Below, piece after piece: positions 18,428 through 27,063 of a DNA stretch of 64,000 bases. The notes below the pieces were generated by a model, which saw only the letters and a program-made list of their open reading frames with translations, had not been told where the DNA came from and searched no databases. The stretch spans positions 6,194 through 70,193 of the forward strand of contig CALEDJ010000023.1 in assembly GCA_937951485.1 (NCBI GenBank), given 5' to 3'. Both the position numbers and the translations under genes were made by a program. This DNA is from an uncultured bacterium (lineage in GTDB: Bacteria > Hydrogenedentota > Hydrogenedentia > Hydrogenedentales > CAILVY01). Position 1 is the stretch's first letter. The number at the start of each line of letters is the position of its first letter.

Positions 18428-19810
18428 ATGGAATGGAACGCCGAAGACACGATTGCGGCCATCGCCACGCCACCCGGCGAGGGCGGCGTGGGTATCGTGC
18501 GCATGAGCGGACCCCGATCCCGCGCCATCGCGGCGGAAATATTCATCTCATCGCGCGGGCGCGACATCCGCTCCGCGCGCCAGCGGGTCTATCACGGGCA
18601 CATTGTGGATGCGGCGGGGCAGACGATTGATGAAGTCCTGTTGCATGTAATGCGCGCGCCGCACAGTTATACCCGCGAGGATGTCGTGGAGATCAACGCA
18701 CACGGCGGTCCTGCCCCACTCAATGCCATACTGCAGGAGGCGCTGCGTCATGGCGCGCGCCTCGCCAGGCCCGGCGAATTCACGCTTCGTGCCTTCCTGA
18801 ACGGACGCATAGACCTGGTCCAGGCCGAAGCCGTGATTGACCAGATTCGCGCGCGCACCCGTGCCGGTCTTCAGGCCGCCAACGCCGCCGCATCGGGTGC
18901 GCTCTCAAAGGCAATTTACGCAGTACGCGATGTTTTGCGCGAGGCCCTTGCCCACATCGAGGCGGCGGTGGATTTCCCGGAGGAAGACTTGCCGGACCTG
19001 GTCAATAAATCCCTCTTCGCGCGACTGCGCGGCGCGCATCGCCAAATCCGGGAATTGATGGACACCGCCGACGCCGGACGGATGGTGCGCGAAGGCGCGG
19101 TGGCCGTCATCGCGGGCCGCCCCAACGTCGGCAAATCCAGCCTCTTCAATGCGCTGCTCCGCGACGCCCGCGCCATCGTCTCCGCGCAGCCAGGCACCAC
19201 GCGCGACCGCCTTGAAGAATATATCACCATCGCGGGCGTGCCAGTCAGGCTGATAGATACCGCCGGCATCCGGGAATCAGGCGACGAAGTCGAGCGCATC
19301 GGCGTGGAAATCGCCCGGCAGGCGCTGGACAGCGCCAACCTGGCGCTGCTGGTGCTCGATGCGACCCAGCCGCCTGCCCCGGAGGAAGCGCAAATCGCCG
19401 GGGAACTGCGTGACCGTGAGATTCCCGTTTTACTGGTCATCAACAAGACGGATTGCGCAGCGGTCGCCCCGGAAAATCCCTGGCCCGAGACGCCTCTTGC
19501 TGCGGTCTGCGCCGTTTCCGCCACACACGGCACGGGCATCAGAGAACTGGAGGCGGCTATCGCGGAGATACTGCTCGGCGGCGCGGGCATTGACGCCGCC
19601 CAGCCCATGATCACCCGCCAGCACCAGAAGGACAGCCTCCGCCGCGCCGAAGAAAGCCTCCAGCGGCTGTTTGATGCCGACGGCGTATCCCCCGAATTTA
19701 TGGCCCTCGAACTGCGCGACGCCCTCGCGGCCCTCGGGGAAATCACCGGCGAAACCACCCCGGAAGATATCCTCGACGCCATCTTCGCCAATTTCTGTAT
19801 CGGGAAATGA
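18428..19810 (+). CDS. mnmE: tRNA uridine-5-carboxymethylaminomethyl modification GTPase MnmE
   Basis: A 460-residue tRNA-modifying GTPase that works with MnmG to modify wobble uridine 34. The N-terminal folate-binding domain begins DTIAAIATPPGEGGVGIVRMSGP; the helical domain has GEFTLRAFLNGRIDLVQAEAV; the inserted G domain has GRPNVGKSSLFN (G1), DTAGIRE (G3) and NKTD (G4). The C-terminus ends FCIGK, the catalytic C-x-G-K tail. Length is normal and the gene is complete. The MnmG partner is not in the window. Confidence 0.97.
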   Translation: MEWNAEDTIAAIATPPGEGGVGIVRMSGPRSRAIAAEIFISSRGRDIRSARQRVYHGHIVDAAGQTIDEVLLHVMRAPHSYTREDVVEINAHGGPAPLNAILQEALRHGARLARPGEFTLRAFLNGRIDLVQAEAVIDQIRARTRAGLQAANAAASGALSKAIYAVRDVLREALAHIEAAVDFPEEDLPDLVNKSLFARLRGAHRQIRELMDTADAGRMVREGAVAVIAGRPNVGKSSLFNALLRDARAIVSAQPGTTRDRLEEYITIAGVPVRLIDTAGIRESGDEVERIGVEIARQALDSANLALLVLDATQPPAPEEAQIAGELRDREIPVLLVINKTDCAAVAPENPWPETPLAAVCAVSATHGTGIRELEAAIAEILLGGAGIDAAQPMITRQHQKDSLRRAEESLQRLFDADGVSPEFMALELRDALAALGEITGETTPEDILDAIFANFCIGK

Positions 19811-19863
19811 GCAGAAGCGCAGCCGTGCCGCTGGCACAAAGGACAGCAAGGACGAGAACAAAT

Positions 19864-19890
19864 GTTCCGGAGTACAGGCTCCAGCCTGCC
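19864..19890 (-). repeat. 27-bp dispersed palindromic repeat
   Basis: On the minus strand this reads GGCAGGCTGGAGCCTGTACT and then CCGGAAC, with AGGCT-GG-AGCCT at its heart. Two further copies lie in tandem at 49954-50010. Confidence 0.7.
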
Positions 19891-20004
19891 GTCGTCTTTG
19901 TCGCCGCTACGTAGTCACAGCGAATCGTCTTCGCCGCCACGTGACGAGGATTCAGAGTTGACGGGTAAATTCAAATTGTGGCATTGCCGGGGGAATACGC
20001 TTCC

Positions 20005-20093
20005 TTTCTTCAGCGAATCGCCGCCGAAGGCGGTGCGGGACTCGCAATGACGGCCTCATGCGCAGTGATTGCTTCAGTCGGCTGAAATGTTAC
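20005..20093 (+). repeat. Dispersed element with GGCTGAAATGTTAC terminus (single end visible)
   Basis: The stretch runs from a small hairpin (ATCGCCGCCGAAGGCGGT) through GGGACTCGCAATGACGG and CGCAGTGATTGCTTCAGTC into GGCTGAAATGTTAC at 20080-20093. The same modules appear at 35.1-35.4, 40.6 and 46.0 kb. No opposite terminus is found nearby, so this looks like a half element. Confidence 0.65.
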
Positions 20094-20172
20094 ATTTCTT
20101 CAAGTGTGTGTCATGGAGAAACGCCAACGATTCGTGGGAAGAGGGGACTGAAATACAAGGAGGTCAACCCCG

Positions 20173-22764
20173 ATGAAAGCGTACTATGTCATCGTCGTGA
20201 TCACCGCGATATTCATGAACTGTTCATCATCGGCGACGATCCTGTCTCCGAACTTTCAAAGAGCGACCATCATTCCCAATCCCGCCTCGACTGATGTGGA
20301 GGCCCGGATTATCGGATTGCTGCGAGATCGCCTCATTGAAAACGGTGTGGCAACAACCGTCGGGGAGGCGCCGGATACGCGGGGGGGTTCCATTTTCATT
20401 GGCATGCCGGAGCGCCACCCTGCGCTGGCGGCCCTTTGCGAGATGCATCGCATCCCCCCGCCGGACGCGATTGACCCCGGCCCGGAAGGGTTCCGTTTGA
20501 AACTGACGGGAGACGAAGACGCACCGGCTTTGCTGGCGGTCTGCGCGGATGCGCGCGGCATGCTCTACGCCGTGGGCGAAATCCTGAGGCAAGGCGTCAC
20601 GCGCGGTGACGCCGTCGCGTTTCCATCCGGTCTCGACGTGCGCGGCGTGGCGCGCTTCCCCATGCGCGGCCTGATTGTTGACCAGGGCTTCACCATCACC
20701 GCGTTGACCGGCGCGCGGCAATGGACCGAGGACGAATGGCAACGGGCCGTGCTCGAATATGCGTTGGCCGGCGCCAATACATTTGAATTGGGGCATGTCG
20801 CGCCGGATGATCCCAGGTTCACCTTCATCAAGTCTTACGGGCTGGACACCATGATCGTGCCGGTCGCCAATATCGGTTCTGGTCCGCCGGAGTGGCAGGC
20901 GCTCGAAGCCATCGGCCGCACCGGCTATCTCTGTCCTTCCATCCCCGAAGCGCGCCAGGCCATCCTGGACCAATACAACAAACGATTTGCCGCCATGGCA
21001 CCCTTCGATTATGTGCACTGGAAGTCCGGCGACGGCGGCGGCTGCGAATGCGACAAATGCCTGCCCTATGGCGGGAAATTTATCCGCCTCTGCGAAGACC
21101 TGACCAAGATCCTTCACAAGTATCACCCCAACACCGTCGTATTTGTGGGCAATCAAAAACTGGACAATGCCGGGGATGCCGCCATCTTCGCGTACCTGCG
21201 GGAACAACCGCGCGCATGGGTGCGCGGCGTGGTCTATGGTCCCGGCTCGAACGCGATGGGCTGGATGCCGGGCAGAAGACAGGACCACCGGACCGACCTC
21301 TTCACGTATGCGCGTTTCGGTCAGATTGACGGTTACCTTCGCGAAATGCTGCACCAACTGCCGCCTGATCAATCCATTCTCTTCTTCACCGATCTCACCC
21401 ATTGGGTCTATTCCCAGTATGGACTGATGGACCACGAAATCATCGCCGACATCAATCATGCGACCCCGCCCGCCTGGGACCTGTGGCTTTATGAACGCAA
21501 ACCGGACAAGGCGATGCAGGCGGTGTATGACCGGCGCACGTTTCACGCGAGACCGCGCCATTATCACGAAATCTTCCAGCATGTCATGCGCTACGGCATC
21601 GGCGACGTGGCCTATTCGGAAGGCCATCACGATCATCTCAACCAATGGATGTGGCAGCGGCTGATGTGGGACCCATTCCGCAGCGTCGAGGATGTCGTTC
21701 ATGAGTATTGCCGCTACCACTTCGGCGTCGAGGCGGCAGACATCATGCGCGAGGCCATCTTCCACCACGAGGACAACCTGTCCGCGCCCATCGCGGACAA
21801 CCCCGGCATTGACCGCTTCAACGAATTGATTCTGGCCGCCCGCGAGCGTATCCCCGAACATTACATGCGCAAGGACTACCTCTGGCGGCAATACGCGCAA
21901 AAGGGCCTCGTTGACAAATGCATCCAACTCCGGCTGCGCCGGCAGCAGGCGCTGCAGCGCGATGTGATCGCCCTGCTTGGAGAAGCGCTGGACTCCGGCA
22001 ATCTCGCCCGTGCATTGGCCGAGGCGCTGAAACGATTTGAGGAACCCATCGAAACCCGGGAAATGGAGGAGATCAAAGCGGAAGCGGACCGGCTGGGCCG
22101 CGAAAGCGACGCCATCTATGGTGTGCGCAATGAGGGGTTGTTCAATCTTGAACAGGATTTTGCAGGCTTGGGCTGGCTTGAACGCGAAATCCAACGGGCC
22201 ATCGCGATGGACGATCCCGCCGCGCAACAACGCGCGGTTCACCGCATCGTTCATTACGAAGACCCCGGCGAAGGCGGTTTTTATGATGACGCCGGGAATC
22301 CGGATCGGTCACCCAACCTTTCCTACGGCCGGCCGTATGGCGACGGCATTTTCTCCGGCGCGAACCGCCCTTCACAGCGCACCATGGCCTTCACCACCCA
22401 CGAGGAGCGCGGCGTGACCTTCGATTACTTTGGCCTGGACCCCGAAGCGCAATACCGCGTCCGCATGACCCTCGTGCGGCCCGGATACCTGCCGCGTTTC
22501 GCCGTCCGCCAGCCGCAAACGCGCCAGTCCATTTATGCTGATGACCATCTTCTTGCCGGGGAACTGGAGTTGCCCGAATATGAGGCGGACTTCTTTGAGT
22601 TCGACATTCCGCGCGCCGCCACCGCCGACGGCGAACTGCGTCTGTGGTTCAAGAAACAGTCCGGCATCGGCGAAGGTCCGCGACCGGAGGTCGCGCTTTG
22701 GCGCAATACCGGCGGCTGGGGTACCCTGGTATCCGAAGTCTGGCTGATGAAAATGATTCCGTGA
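20173..22764 (+). CDS. Secreted glycoside-hydrolase-like protein (GH67/GH20-type N-terminal domain, DUF4838-like)
   Basis: An 863-residue exported protein. Residues 1-22 form a signal peptide ending near MNCSSS, possibly a weak lipobox. The N-terminal domain (about 25-150) resembles the helper domain preceding alpha-glucuronidase or hexosaminidase barrels (ARIIGLLRDRLIENG, GMLYAVGEILRQG). A barrel-like region follows (RFPMRGLIVDQGF). A distinctive HWKSGDGGGCECDKC segment lies near residue 290, where conserved cysteines probably bind metal or form disulfides. The C-terminal part is a helical region, then a beta-sandwich. AAGGAGGTC lies about 9 nt before the ATG. It probably acts on uronic-acid or amino-sugar glycans, but catalytic residues could not be assigned. 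Confidence 0.6.
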   Translation: MKAYYVIVVITAIFMNCSSSATILSPNFQRATIIPNPASTDVEARIIGLLRDRLIENGVATTVGEAPDTRGGSIFIGMPERHPALAALCEMHRIPPPDAIDPGPEGFRLKLTGDEDAPALLAVCADARGMLYAVGEILRQGVTRGDAVAFPSGLDVRGVARFPMRGLIVDQGFTITALTGARQWTEDEWQRAVLEYALAGANTFELGHVAPDDPRFTFIKSYGLDTMIVPVANIGSGPPEWQALEAIGRTGYLCPSIPEARQAILDQYNKRFAAMAPFDYVHWKSGDGGGCECDKCLPYGGKFIRLCEDLTKILHKYHPNTVVFVGNQKLDNAGDAAIFAYLREQPRAWVRGVVYGPGSNAMGWMPGRRQDHRTDLFTYARFGQIDGYLREMLHQLPPDQSILFFTDLTHWVYSQYGLMDHEIIADINHATPPAWDLWLYERKPDKAMQAVYDRRTFHARPRHYHEIFQHVMRYGIGDVAYSEGHHDHLNQWMWQRLMWDPFRSVEDVVHEYCRYHFGVEAADIMREAIFHHEDNLSAPIADNPGIDRFNELILAARERIPEHYMRKDYLWRQYAQKGLVDKCIQLRLRRQQALQRDVIALLGEALDSGNLARALAEALKRFEEPIETREMEEIKAEADRLGRESDAIYGVRNEGLFNLEQDFAGLGWLEREIQRAIAMDDPAAQQRAVHRIVHYEDPGEGGFYDDAGNPDRSPNLSYGRPYGDGIFSGANRPSQRTMAFTTHEERGVTFDYFGLDPEAQYRVRMTLVRPGYLPRFAVRQPQTRQSIYADDHLLAGELELPEYEADFFEFDIPRAATADGELRLWFKKQSGIGEGPRPEVALWRNTGGWGTLVSEVWLMKMIP

Positions 22765-22768
22765 GAAC

Positions 22769-22787
22769 TGGTTGCATAATGCAACCA
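22769..22787. promoter_or_regulatory. Near-perfect palindrome, probable toxin-antitoxin operator
   Basis: TGGTTGCAT and ATGCAACCA form 9-bp arms around a single A. The site lies 43 bp before the ribbon-helix-helix antitoxin gene and overlaps a candidate -35 (TTGCAT, 22772-22777) spaced 17 bp from TAAACT (22795-22800). Antitoxins of this fold bind such palindromes to repress their own operon. Confidence 0.65.
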
Positions 22788-22829
22788 ACTTTTGTAAACT
22801 TCAGAAAAGAAACAGCATGAAGTCTCGAC

Positions 22830-23072
22830 ATGGCCACGTTGCATGTAAGGAATATTCCTGACGATCTGCACGCGCGCCTGCACCGTCTTGCTGCCTCCGA
22901 TGGCCTGTCGTTGTCGGCGGCGGTGGTGTCGCTGTTGGAGCAGGCGGTGGCGGAACGCGAGCAACAGGTCAACCAACGCGCGCTGCTTTCCAGCCTGCGC
23001 CGACGCCGCTTTGCGCCGCCCCGGCGCGCCCCTGAGAGCGTGCGACTGCTGCGGGAATCCCGCAAGCGATGA
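22830..23072 (+). CDS. Ribbon-helix-helix antitoxin (FitA/VapB type)
   Basis: An 80-residue antitoxin. Residues 1-45 (ATLHVRNIPDDLHARLHRLAASDGLSLSAAVVSLLEQAV) form the ribbon-helix-helix DNA-binding fold of FitA-like proteins. The basic C-terminal tail (RRRRFAPPRRAPESVRLLRESRKR) is the probable toxin-neutralising arm. Its stop overlaps the toxin start by 4 bp (ATGA). A palindromic operator lies just upstream, supporting autoregulation with the toxin as corepressor. No strong Shine-Dalgarno precedes the ATG. Confidence 0.88.
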   Translation: MATLHVRNIPDDLHARLHRLAASDGLSLSAAVVSLLEQAVAEREQQVNQRALLSSLRRRRFAPPRRAPESVRLLRESRKR

Positions 23073-23512
23073 AACCGATTCACGCCTGTGTGGTGGATGC
23101 GAGCGTCGGTATCAAGTTGTTTGTCAACGAGCCTTTGTCCGACGTTGCGTTGTCATTCTTCGCTTCGGCGGCGGACGCACCGGCAGTCCGCCGCCATGTT
23201 CCCGACCTGTTCTTCGTGGAATGTGCCAATGTGCTGTGGAAATACGTATCGCGCTACGGACTGAAACCCCGGGCGGCAACACGCTATCTTGCCGATTTGC
23301 ACGCACTGCGCTTGGCGGTCATTCCCACGTCCGCGCTGACCCAGGCCGCCTTGAAGATTGCGATGGACCTTTCCATATCGGTTTACGATGCCTTTTATGT
23401 GGCCACCGCCCAATTTCTGAATGTTCCCCTCGTTACGGCAGACAAGCGCCTGGCGCGTCTCCTTGCCGATACGGAATTTCAGGTCATGTATTTGGGCGAT
23501 TTCAATATCTGA
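23069..23512 (+). CDS. vapC: PIN-domain ribonuclease toxin (VapC/FitB family)
   Basis: A 147-residue toxin endonuclease. The four PIN acidic residues are in place: D10 in VVDASVGIKL, E51 in FFVECANVLW, D107 in SVYDAFYVATA and D125 in VTADKRL. These coordinate Mg2+/Mn2+ for RNA cleavage, often of tRNA. The fold is complete and unmutated at the active site, so the module appears functional. It is co-translated with the upstream antitoxin. Confidence 0.92.
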   Translation: MKPIHACVVDASVGIKLFVNEPLSDVALSFFASAADAPAVRRHVPDLFFVECANVLWKYVSRYGLKPRAATRYLADLHALRLAVIPTSALTQAALKIAMDLSISVYDAFYVATAQFLNVPLVTADKRLARLLADTEFQVMYLGDFNI

Positions 23513-23623
23513 TTTTTCTTGCCGCTGTTTCTTTGCCGGCGAAACACCTGCGTCACTGTTTTCAAATCCCCTTCAAAGCATGTATGCTGTCGTGAAGATG
23601 CAACACAACAGGCGGAGGGACGC

Positions 23624-25000
23624 ATGAGAATCAATCAAAGTCTGCGCGTGAAGGACTTGGCCGACAAACTGGAGCGGTTCTTTGAACTGGCGGCCGCGAA
23701 GACGGTCCGGCTGCACAAGGAATGGGACCCGGCCCAGGGCGCGCCCGTCTTTACCCGGCGCGGCAGGTACACCGCGCGGGGCTGGACGGAATGGACGCAG
23801 GGATTTCTCTATGGCATCCCGCTGCTGATCTTCGACGCGACAGGCGAAAATCACTTCCTGCAGCTGGGCCGCGAAAACACGCTGGCGCGCATGGCCTCGC
23901 ACCTCACGCATATCGGTGTGCACGACCACGGCTTCAACAATATCTCGACCTATGGCAATCTCTGGCGCATGGCGCGCGAGGGCCGCATCGTGGAATCCGA
24001 AGACGCGATGGCCATGTACGAACTTGCGCTGAAGGTTTCCGGGGCGGTGCAGGCGGCCCGGTGGAGCCGCATCGCCGACGGCAGCGGCTTCATTCATTCC
24101 TTTAACGGGCCACACTCGCTGTTCAGCGACACCATCCGGTCGTGTCGCGTGCTGGTGCTTGCGGACCGACTCGGCCATGCGCTCATGGGCGAAAATGACG
24201 TGCGCATTTCGCTGCTGGACCGCGCCATGCAGCACATCCGCAACACATTGCGGTACAACGTCTATTACGGCGAGGGCCGCGACGCATACGATGTACCGGG
24301 CCGCGTGGCGCACGAGGGCATCTTCAACATGACCGATGGACGCTACCGCTGCCCCGGTACGCAACAGGGCTACTCGCCGTTCACCACGTGGACGCGAGGT
24401 CTGGCGTGGATTCTGTTGGGCTGCGCCGAACAACTGGAGTTTTTCAGCGCTGTCCCGGAGAACAATCGGGCACCCTTCGACCCGGACAAATCCTTTATCG
24501 GTATGATCCGGCGCGCCGCGACGGTGACGGCGGAGTTCTACATCCAGAACACCGCCGTTGACGGCATTCCGTTCTGGGACACCGGCGCGCCGGGTCTGGT
24601 CCACATGCCCGATTATCGCGACCGATCCTCGCAGCCGGACAATCCCCATGAGCCGGTGGACAGTTCAGCGGCGGCGATCGCTGCACAGGGCCTGCTGCGG
24701 CTGGGCCGGCATCTGGGCGCATCGGGTAAAGGCCGGAAATTCTGGCAGGCGGGGCTATGCGTCGCCAATACCCTGCTTCGTCCGCCTTATTTGTCGGAGG
24801 ACATCCGCCATCATGGCCTGATCCTGCATTCCGTCTATCACAGGCCCAATGGCTGGGACTACGTTCCCAGAGGCAAAAGGGTGCCCTTCGGTGAGTCCTC
24901 CATGTGGGGCGACTATCACATGGCGGAAACCGCGCTTTATCTATTGCGCTCGGTGCGCAGTGAAACGCTCCCCCGGTTCTTTGGCGCTGCCGGAATGTAA
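23624..25000 (+). CDS. GH88/GH105-like unsaturated glycuronyl hydrolase
   Basis: A 458-residue (alpha/alpha)6-barrel protein, likely removing the 4,5-unsaturated uronic acid left on oligosaccharides by polysaccharide lyases. Supporting stretches are GWTEWTQGFLYGIPLLIFDATGE, HDHGFNNISTYGNLWRMA, TDGRYRCPGTQQGYSPFTTWTRGLAWILLGCAEQ and PVDSSAAAIAAQGLLRLGRHLG. These match the family repeat of W-x-RGQAW- and DSSAAAIAA-like segments. No signal peptide is seen, so it is probably cytoplasmic. GGAGGG precedes the ATG at 23624. A heparinase-type lyase-like protein at 50.1-52.4 kb could supply substrates, though it is far away. Confidence 0.8.
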   Translation: MRINQSLRVKDLADKLERFFELAAAKTVRLHKEWDPAQGAPVFTRRGRYTARGWTEWTQGFLYGIPLLIFDATGENHFLQLGRENTLARMASHLTHIGVHDHGFNNISTYGNLWRMAREGRIVESEDAMAMYELALKVSGAVQAARWSRIADGSGFIHSFNGPHSLFSDTIRSCRVLVLADRLGHALMGENDVRISLLDRAMQHIRNTLRYNVYYGEGRDAYDVPGRVAHEGIFNMTDGRYRCPGTQQGYSPFTTWTRGLAWILLGCAEQLEFFSAVPENNRAPFDPDKSFIGMIRRAATVTAEFYIQNTAVDGIPFWDTGAPGLVHMPDYRDRSSQPDNPHEPVDSSAAAIAAQGLLRLGRHLGASGKGRKFWQAGLCVANTLLRPPYLSEDIRHHGLILHSVYHRPNGWDYVPRGKRVPFGESSMWGDYHMAETALYLLRSVRSETLPRFFGAAGM

Positions 25001-25116
25001 TGGCAAGGTTGAAGTCCGGCGCTGAATGGTTTCGGATGTTGCCGCATCCCGGCCATGCAGCGTGTTATGATGTCGTAGTGGCCAGGGAATCAGGAAAATG
25101 CGCGGGAGAGAGTGCG

Positions 25117-25821
25117 ATGGGCGGGGAAAAGGTTCGGATTGCGCCGGGCGCGCGGTGTATTGTCACGGTCAATACGCTGCGCTACACAGCGGAAGTGGTC
25201 GCTTCCGGGCATGATACGGTGGGAGTGATATGCCGGGGGTCGGAATTCGTCGCGGATGCGGGCGATGATGCGGATTTGGAGTTTCTGGACGCCCGACACC
25301 GCGTCGTTTACCATATGCAGGTCGTGGTGGCGCCCTCTAAGCCGGGCGAAGGGATGATTCTGCAGCGCGCCGCGAGTGCCGCTTACGCCCGGCGAAGGCG
25401 TGCGTGGCGCGTGCCTTTGGAATCACCCGTCGTCATTCACAGGGACGGCGCGTCGCAATCCCGTGAGGGCCGGGTAATCAACTTGAGCACGGAAGGCGCG
25501 CTGGTCGCAGTGGGTGCTCCTGTCGCCGTTGGCGAGATGCTTATCCTGTATCTGTCGCTTCCGGGTGAGCACGAACACGCCATTGCGGCGCGGGTGGTTC
25601 GTCACGAAGAAGGCGATCCGCCGTGTTACGGTGTGCGGTTTGCCACAGTCAGCCCGGAGGCGCGGCAAGCGCTCACGCGCTTCATGTGGGCGCGCCTGCG
25701 CGCCCTGTACCCCGGCGACATCGCGGCGTTGTGGCCCGGCAACAGAAGACGCAGGGTTTCGCAGGAGGTCTGGAACGAGTTGATGCGCCAGGCAGGATTG
25801 AATAAAGAGGAACCGCAATGA
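25117..25821 (+). CDS. PilZ-domain protein, probable c-di-GMP receptor
   Basis: A 234-residue protein. The N-terminal 90 residues form a small beta domain (GARCIVTVNTLRYTAEVVAS) similar in position to the YcgR/PilZN domain. The C-terminal PilZ domain starts at RRRAWRVPLESPVVIH, giving the RxxxR motif, followed by NLSTEGALV (N-x-S-x-x-G), so both c-di-GMP contacts are intact. The frame is open from an ATG at 25000 that overlaps the previous stop, giving 273 residues. The ATG at 25117 follows GGGAGAGAG and gives a cleaner N-terminus. The stop overlaps the next gene by 4 bp. Confidence 0.82.
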   Translation: MGGEKVRIAPGARCIVTVNTLRYTAEVVASGHDTVGVICRGSEFVADAGDDADLEFLDARHRVVYHMQVVVAPSKPGEGMILQRAASAAYARRRRAWRVPLESPVVIHRDGASQSREGRVINLSTEGALVAVGAPVAVGEMLILYLSLPGEHEHAIAARVVRHEEGDPPCYGVRFATVSPEARQALTRFMWARLRALYPGDIAALWPGNRRRRVSQEVWNELMRQAGLNKEEPQ

Positions 25822-26963
25822 AGATTCACAATATCGGCATCATTATGAACGGCGTCACCGGACGCATGGGCACAAACCAGCACTTGATCCGCTCCATTCT
25901 GGCGATTCGCGAACAGGGCGGCATCCGCGTGAGCGACAACGAAGCGATCATGCCACATCCGGTGCTCATGGGACGTAATGAGAACAAATTGCGCGCGCTC
26001 TCCGTCGCTCACGGCGATTTGCCATGGTCCACCGACTTGGATGCGCTGCTCGGCGATGCGCACTACCCCGTCTATTTCGACGCGCAGACCACCCTGCTCC
26101 GGTTCGACGCCGTCAAAAAGGCCATCGCCGCCGGAAAGCACATCTACGTCGAAAAGCCGGCCGCCGCAAGCGTCGAGGAAGCCATGACACTGGACCGACT
26201 GGCTCGGGAAGCGGGTGTGAAGCATGGCGTCGTCCAGGACAAATTGTGGCTCCCGGGATTCCTCAAACTGAGGTACCTCATTGACACGGGATTTTTCGGC
26301 GAAATCCTCGCCGTGCGCGGCGAATTCGGCTACTGGGTCTTCACCGGCGAAGACCAGCCCGCGCAGCGGCCTTCGTGGAATTACCGCAAGGCCGACGGCG
26401 GCGGCATCATCGTGGACATGCTGTGCCACTGGCGATATGTCGTGGACAACCTCTTCGGCAACGTCCGTGCCGTGTCCTGTCTCGGAACAACACATATCAC
26501 GAAACGCCGGGATGAAACGGGCCGCCCTTATGACGCCGACGCCGATGACGCGGCTTTTGCCACCTTCATCACGGATACCGGCGTGATTTGCCAGTTCAAT
26601 TCCTCCTGGGCGACGCGCGTGCGCCGTGATGACCTGCTCACCGTGCAGGTGGACGGAACGAAGGGTTCCGCCGTGGCCGGACTGCGCGAATGCCATATCC
26701 AGCCCGACGCCGCCACCCCGCGCCCGGTCTGGAACCCCGACATTCCCAGTCCCATTGACTACCGCGCCGGATGGACCCGCATGCCCGACAACCGCGCTTA
26801 TGACAACGCCTTCAAGGCGCAGTGGGAACTCTTCCTGCGGCACGTCGCGATCGACGCGCCATTCCGCTGGGACCTCCGCGAAGGCGCCAAAGGCGTCCAA
26901 CTCGCCGAACTGGGCCTCCAAAGTTGGCGCAATCGCGCGTGGGTGGATGTGCCGGAACTCTGA
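25818..26963 (+). CDS. Gfo/Idh/MocA-family oxidoreductase
   Basis: A 381-residue NAD(P)-dependent sugar or cyclitol dehydrogenase-like protein. The N-terminal Rossmann part is HNIGIIMNGVTGRMGTNQHL, an unusual G-x-x-G-x-x-G form reminiscent of dihydrodipicolinate-reductase-like starts, followed by the family EKPAAASVEEAM motif with its conserved lysine. The C-terminal half has GGGIIVDMLCHWRYVVDNLFG, typical of the substrate-binding domain. No Tat signal is present, so it is cytoplasmic, unlike the other three relatives in the window. The ATG overlaps the PilZ gene stop by 4 bp. The sugar substrate is unknown. Confidence 0.85.
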   Translation: MKIHNIGIIMNGVTGRMGTNQHLIRSILAIREQGGIRVSDNEAIMPHPVLMGRNENKLRALSVAHGDLPWSTDLDALLGDAHYPVYFDAQTTLLRFDAVKKAIAAGKHIYVEKPAAASVEEAMTLDRLAREAGVKHGVVQDKLWLPGFLKLRYLIDTGFFGEILAVRGEFGYWVFTGEDQPAQRPSWNYRKADGGGIIVDMLCHWRYVVDNLFGNVRAVSCLGTTHITKRRDETGRPYDADADDAAFATFITDTGVICQFNSSWATRVRRDDLLTVQVDGTKGSAVAGLRECHIQPDAATPRPVWNPDIPSPIDYRAGWTRMPDNRAYDNAFKAQWELFLRHVAIDAPFRWDLREGAKGVQLAELGLQSWRNRAWVDVPEL

Positions 26964-26982
26964 CCCGGCGCACATAACGTAT

Positions 26983-27002
26983 GTTGTTCATGTTTCAGCA
27001 TG
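26983..27002. repeat. Short dispersed hairpin (GTTGTTCATGTTTCAGCATG)
   Basis: CATG-TTTCAG-CATG-like hairpin in the gap before the EamA transporter. A close relative with compensating changes (GTTGTTCACGCTTCAGCGTG) lies at 52626-52645, so pairing is conserved between copies. Confidence 0.5.
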
Positions 27003-27063
27003 TGGTGAATGCAGAAGCCTGCGTCGGAATACATATTGAGGTTCTCATCACGAGATTTGCCGC

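Larger units (their letters stand above)
19811..20172. other. Spacer with two dispersed repeat elements
   Basis: A 362-bp gap holding one copy of the 27-bp GCCAGGCTG-type repeat (19864-19890) and a half-copy of the GTTACATTTCAGCC-type element ending at 20093. A GGACAGCAAGGACG stretch near 19838-19856 resembles the 9-bp repeats. The ribosome site of the next gene (AAGGAGGTC) lies at the end. No small gene was recognised. Confidence 0.55.

Noticed and set aside
20227-22254. A 675-residue open frame on the minus strand inside the GH67/GH20-like gene, and similar long antisense frames at 7488-8930 and 36434-38065
   Set aside because: They lie antisense to genes with clear domains, lack recognisable motifs, and are expected from GC-rich codon usage. 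No ribosome sites support them.
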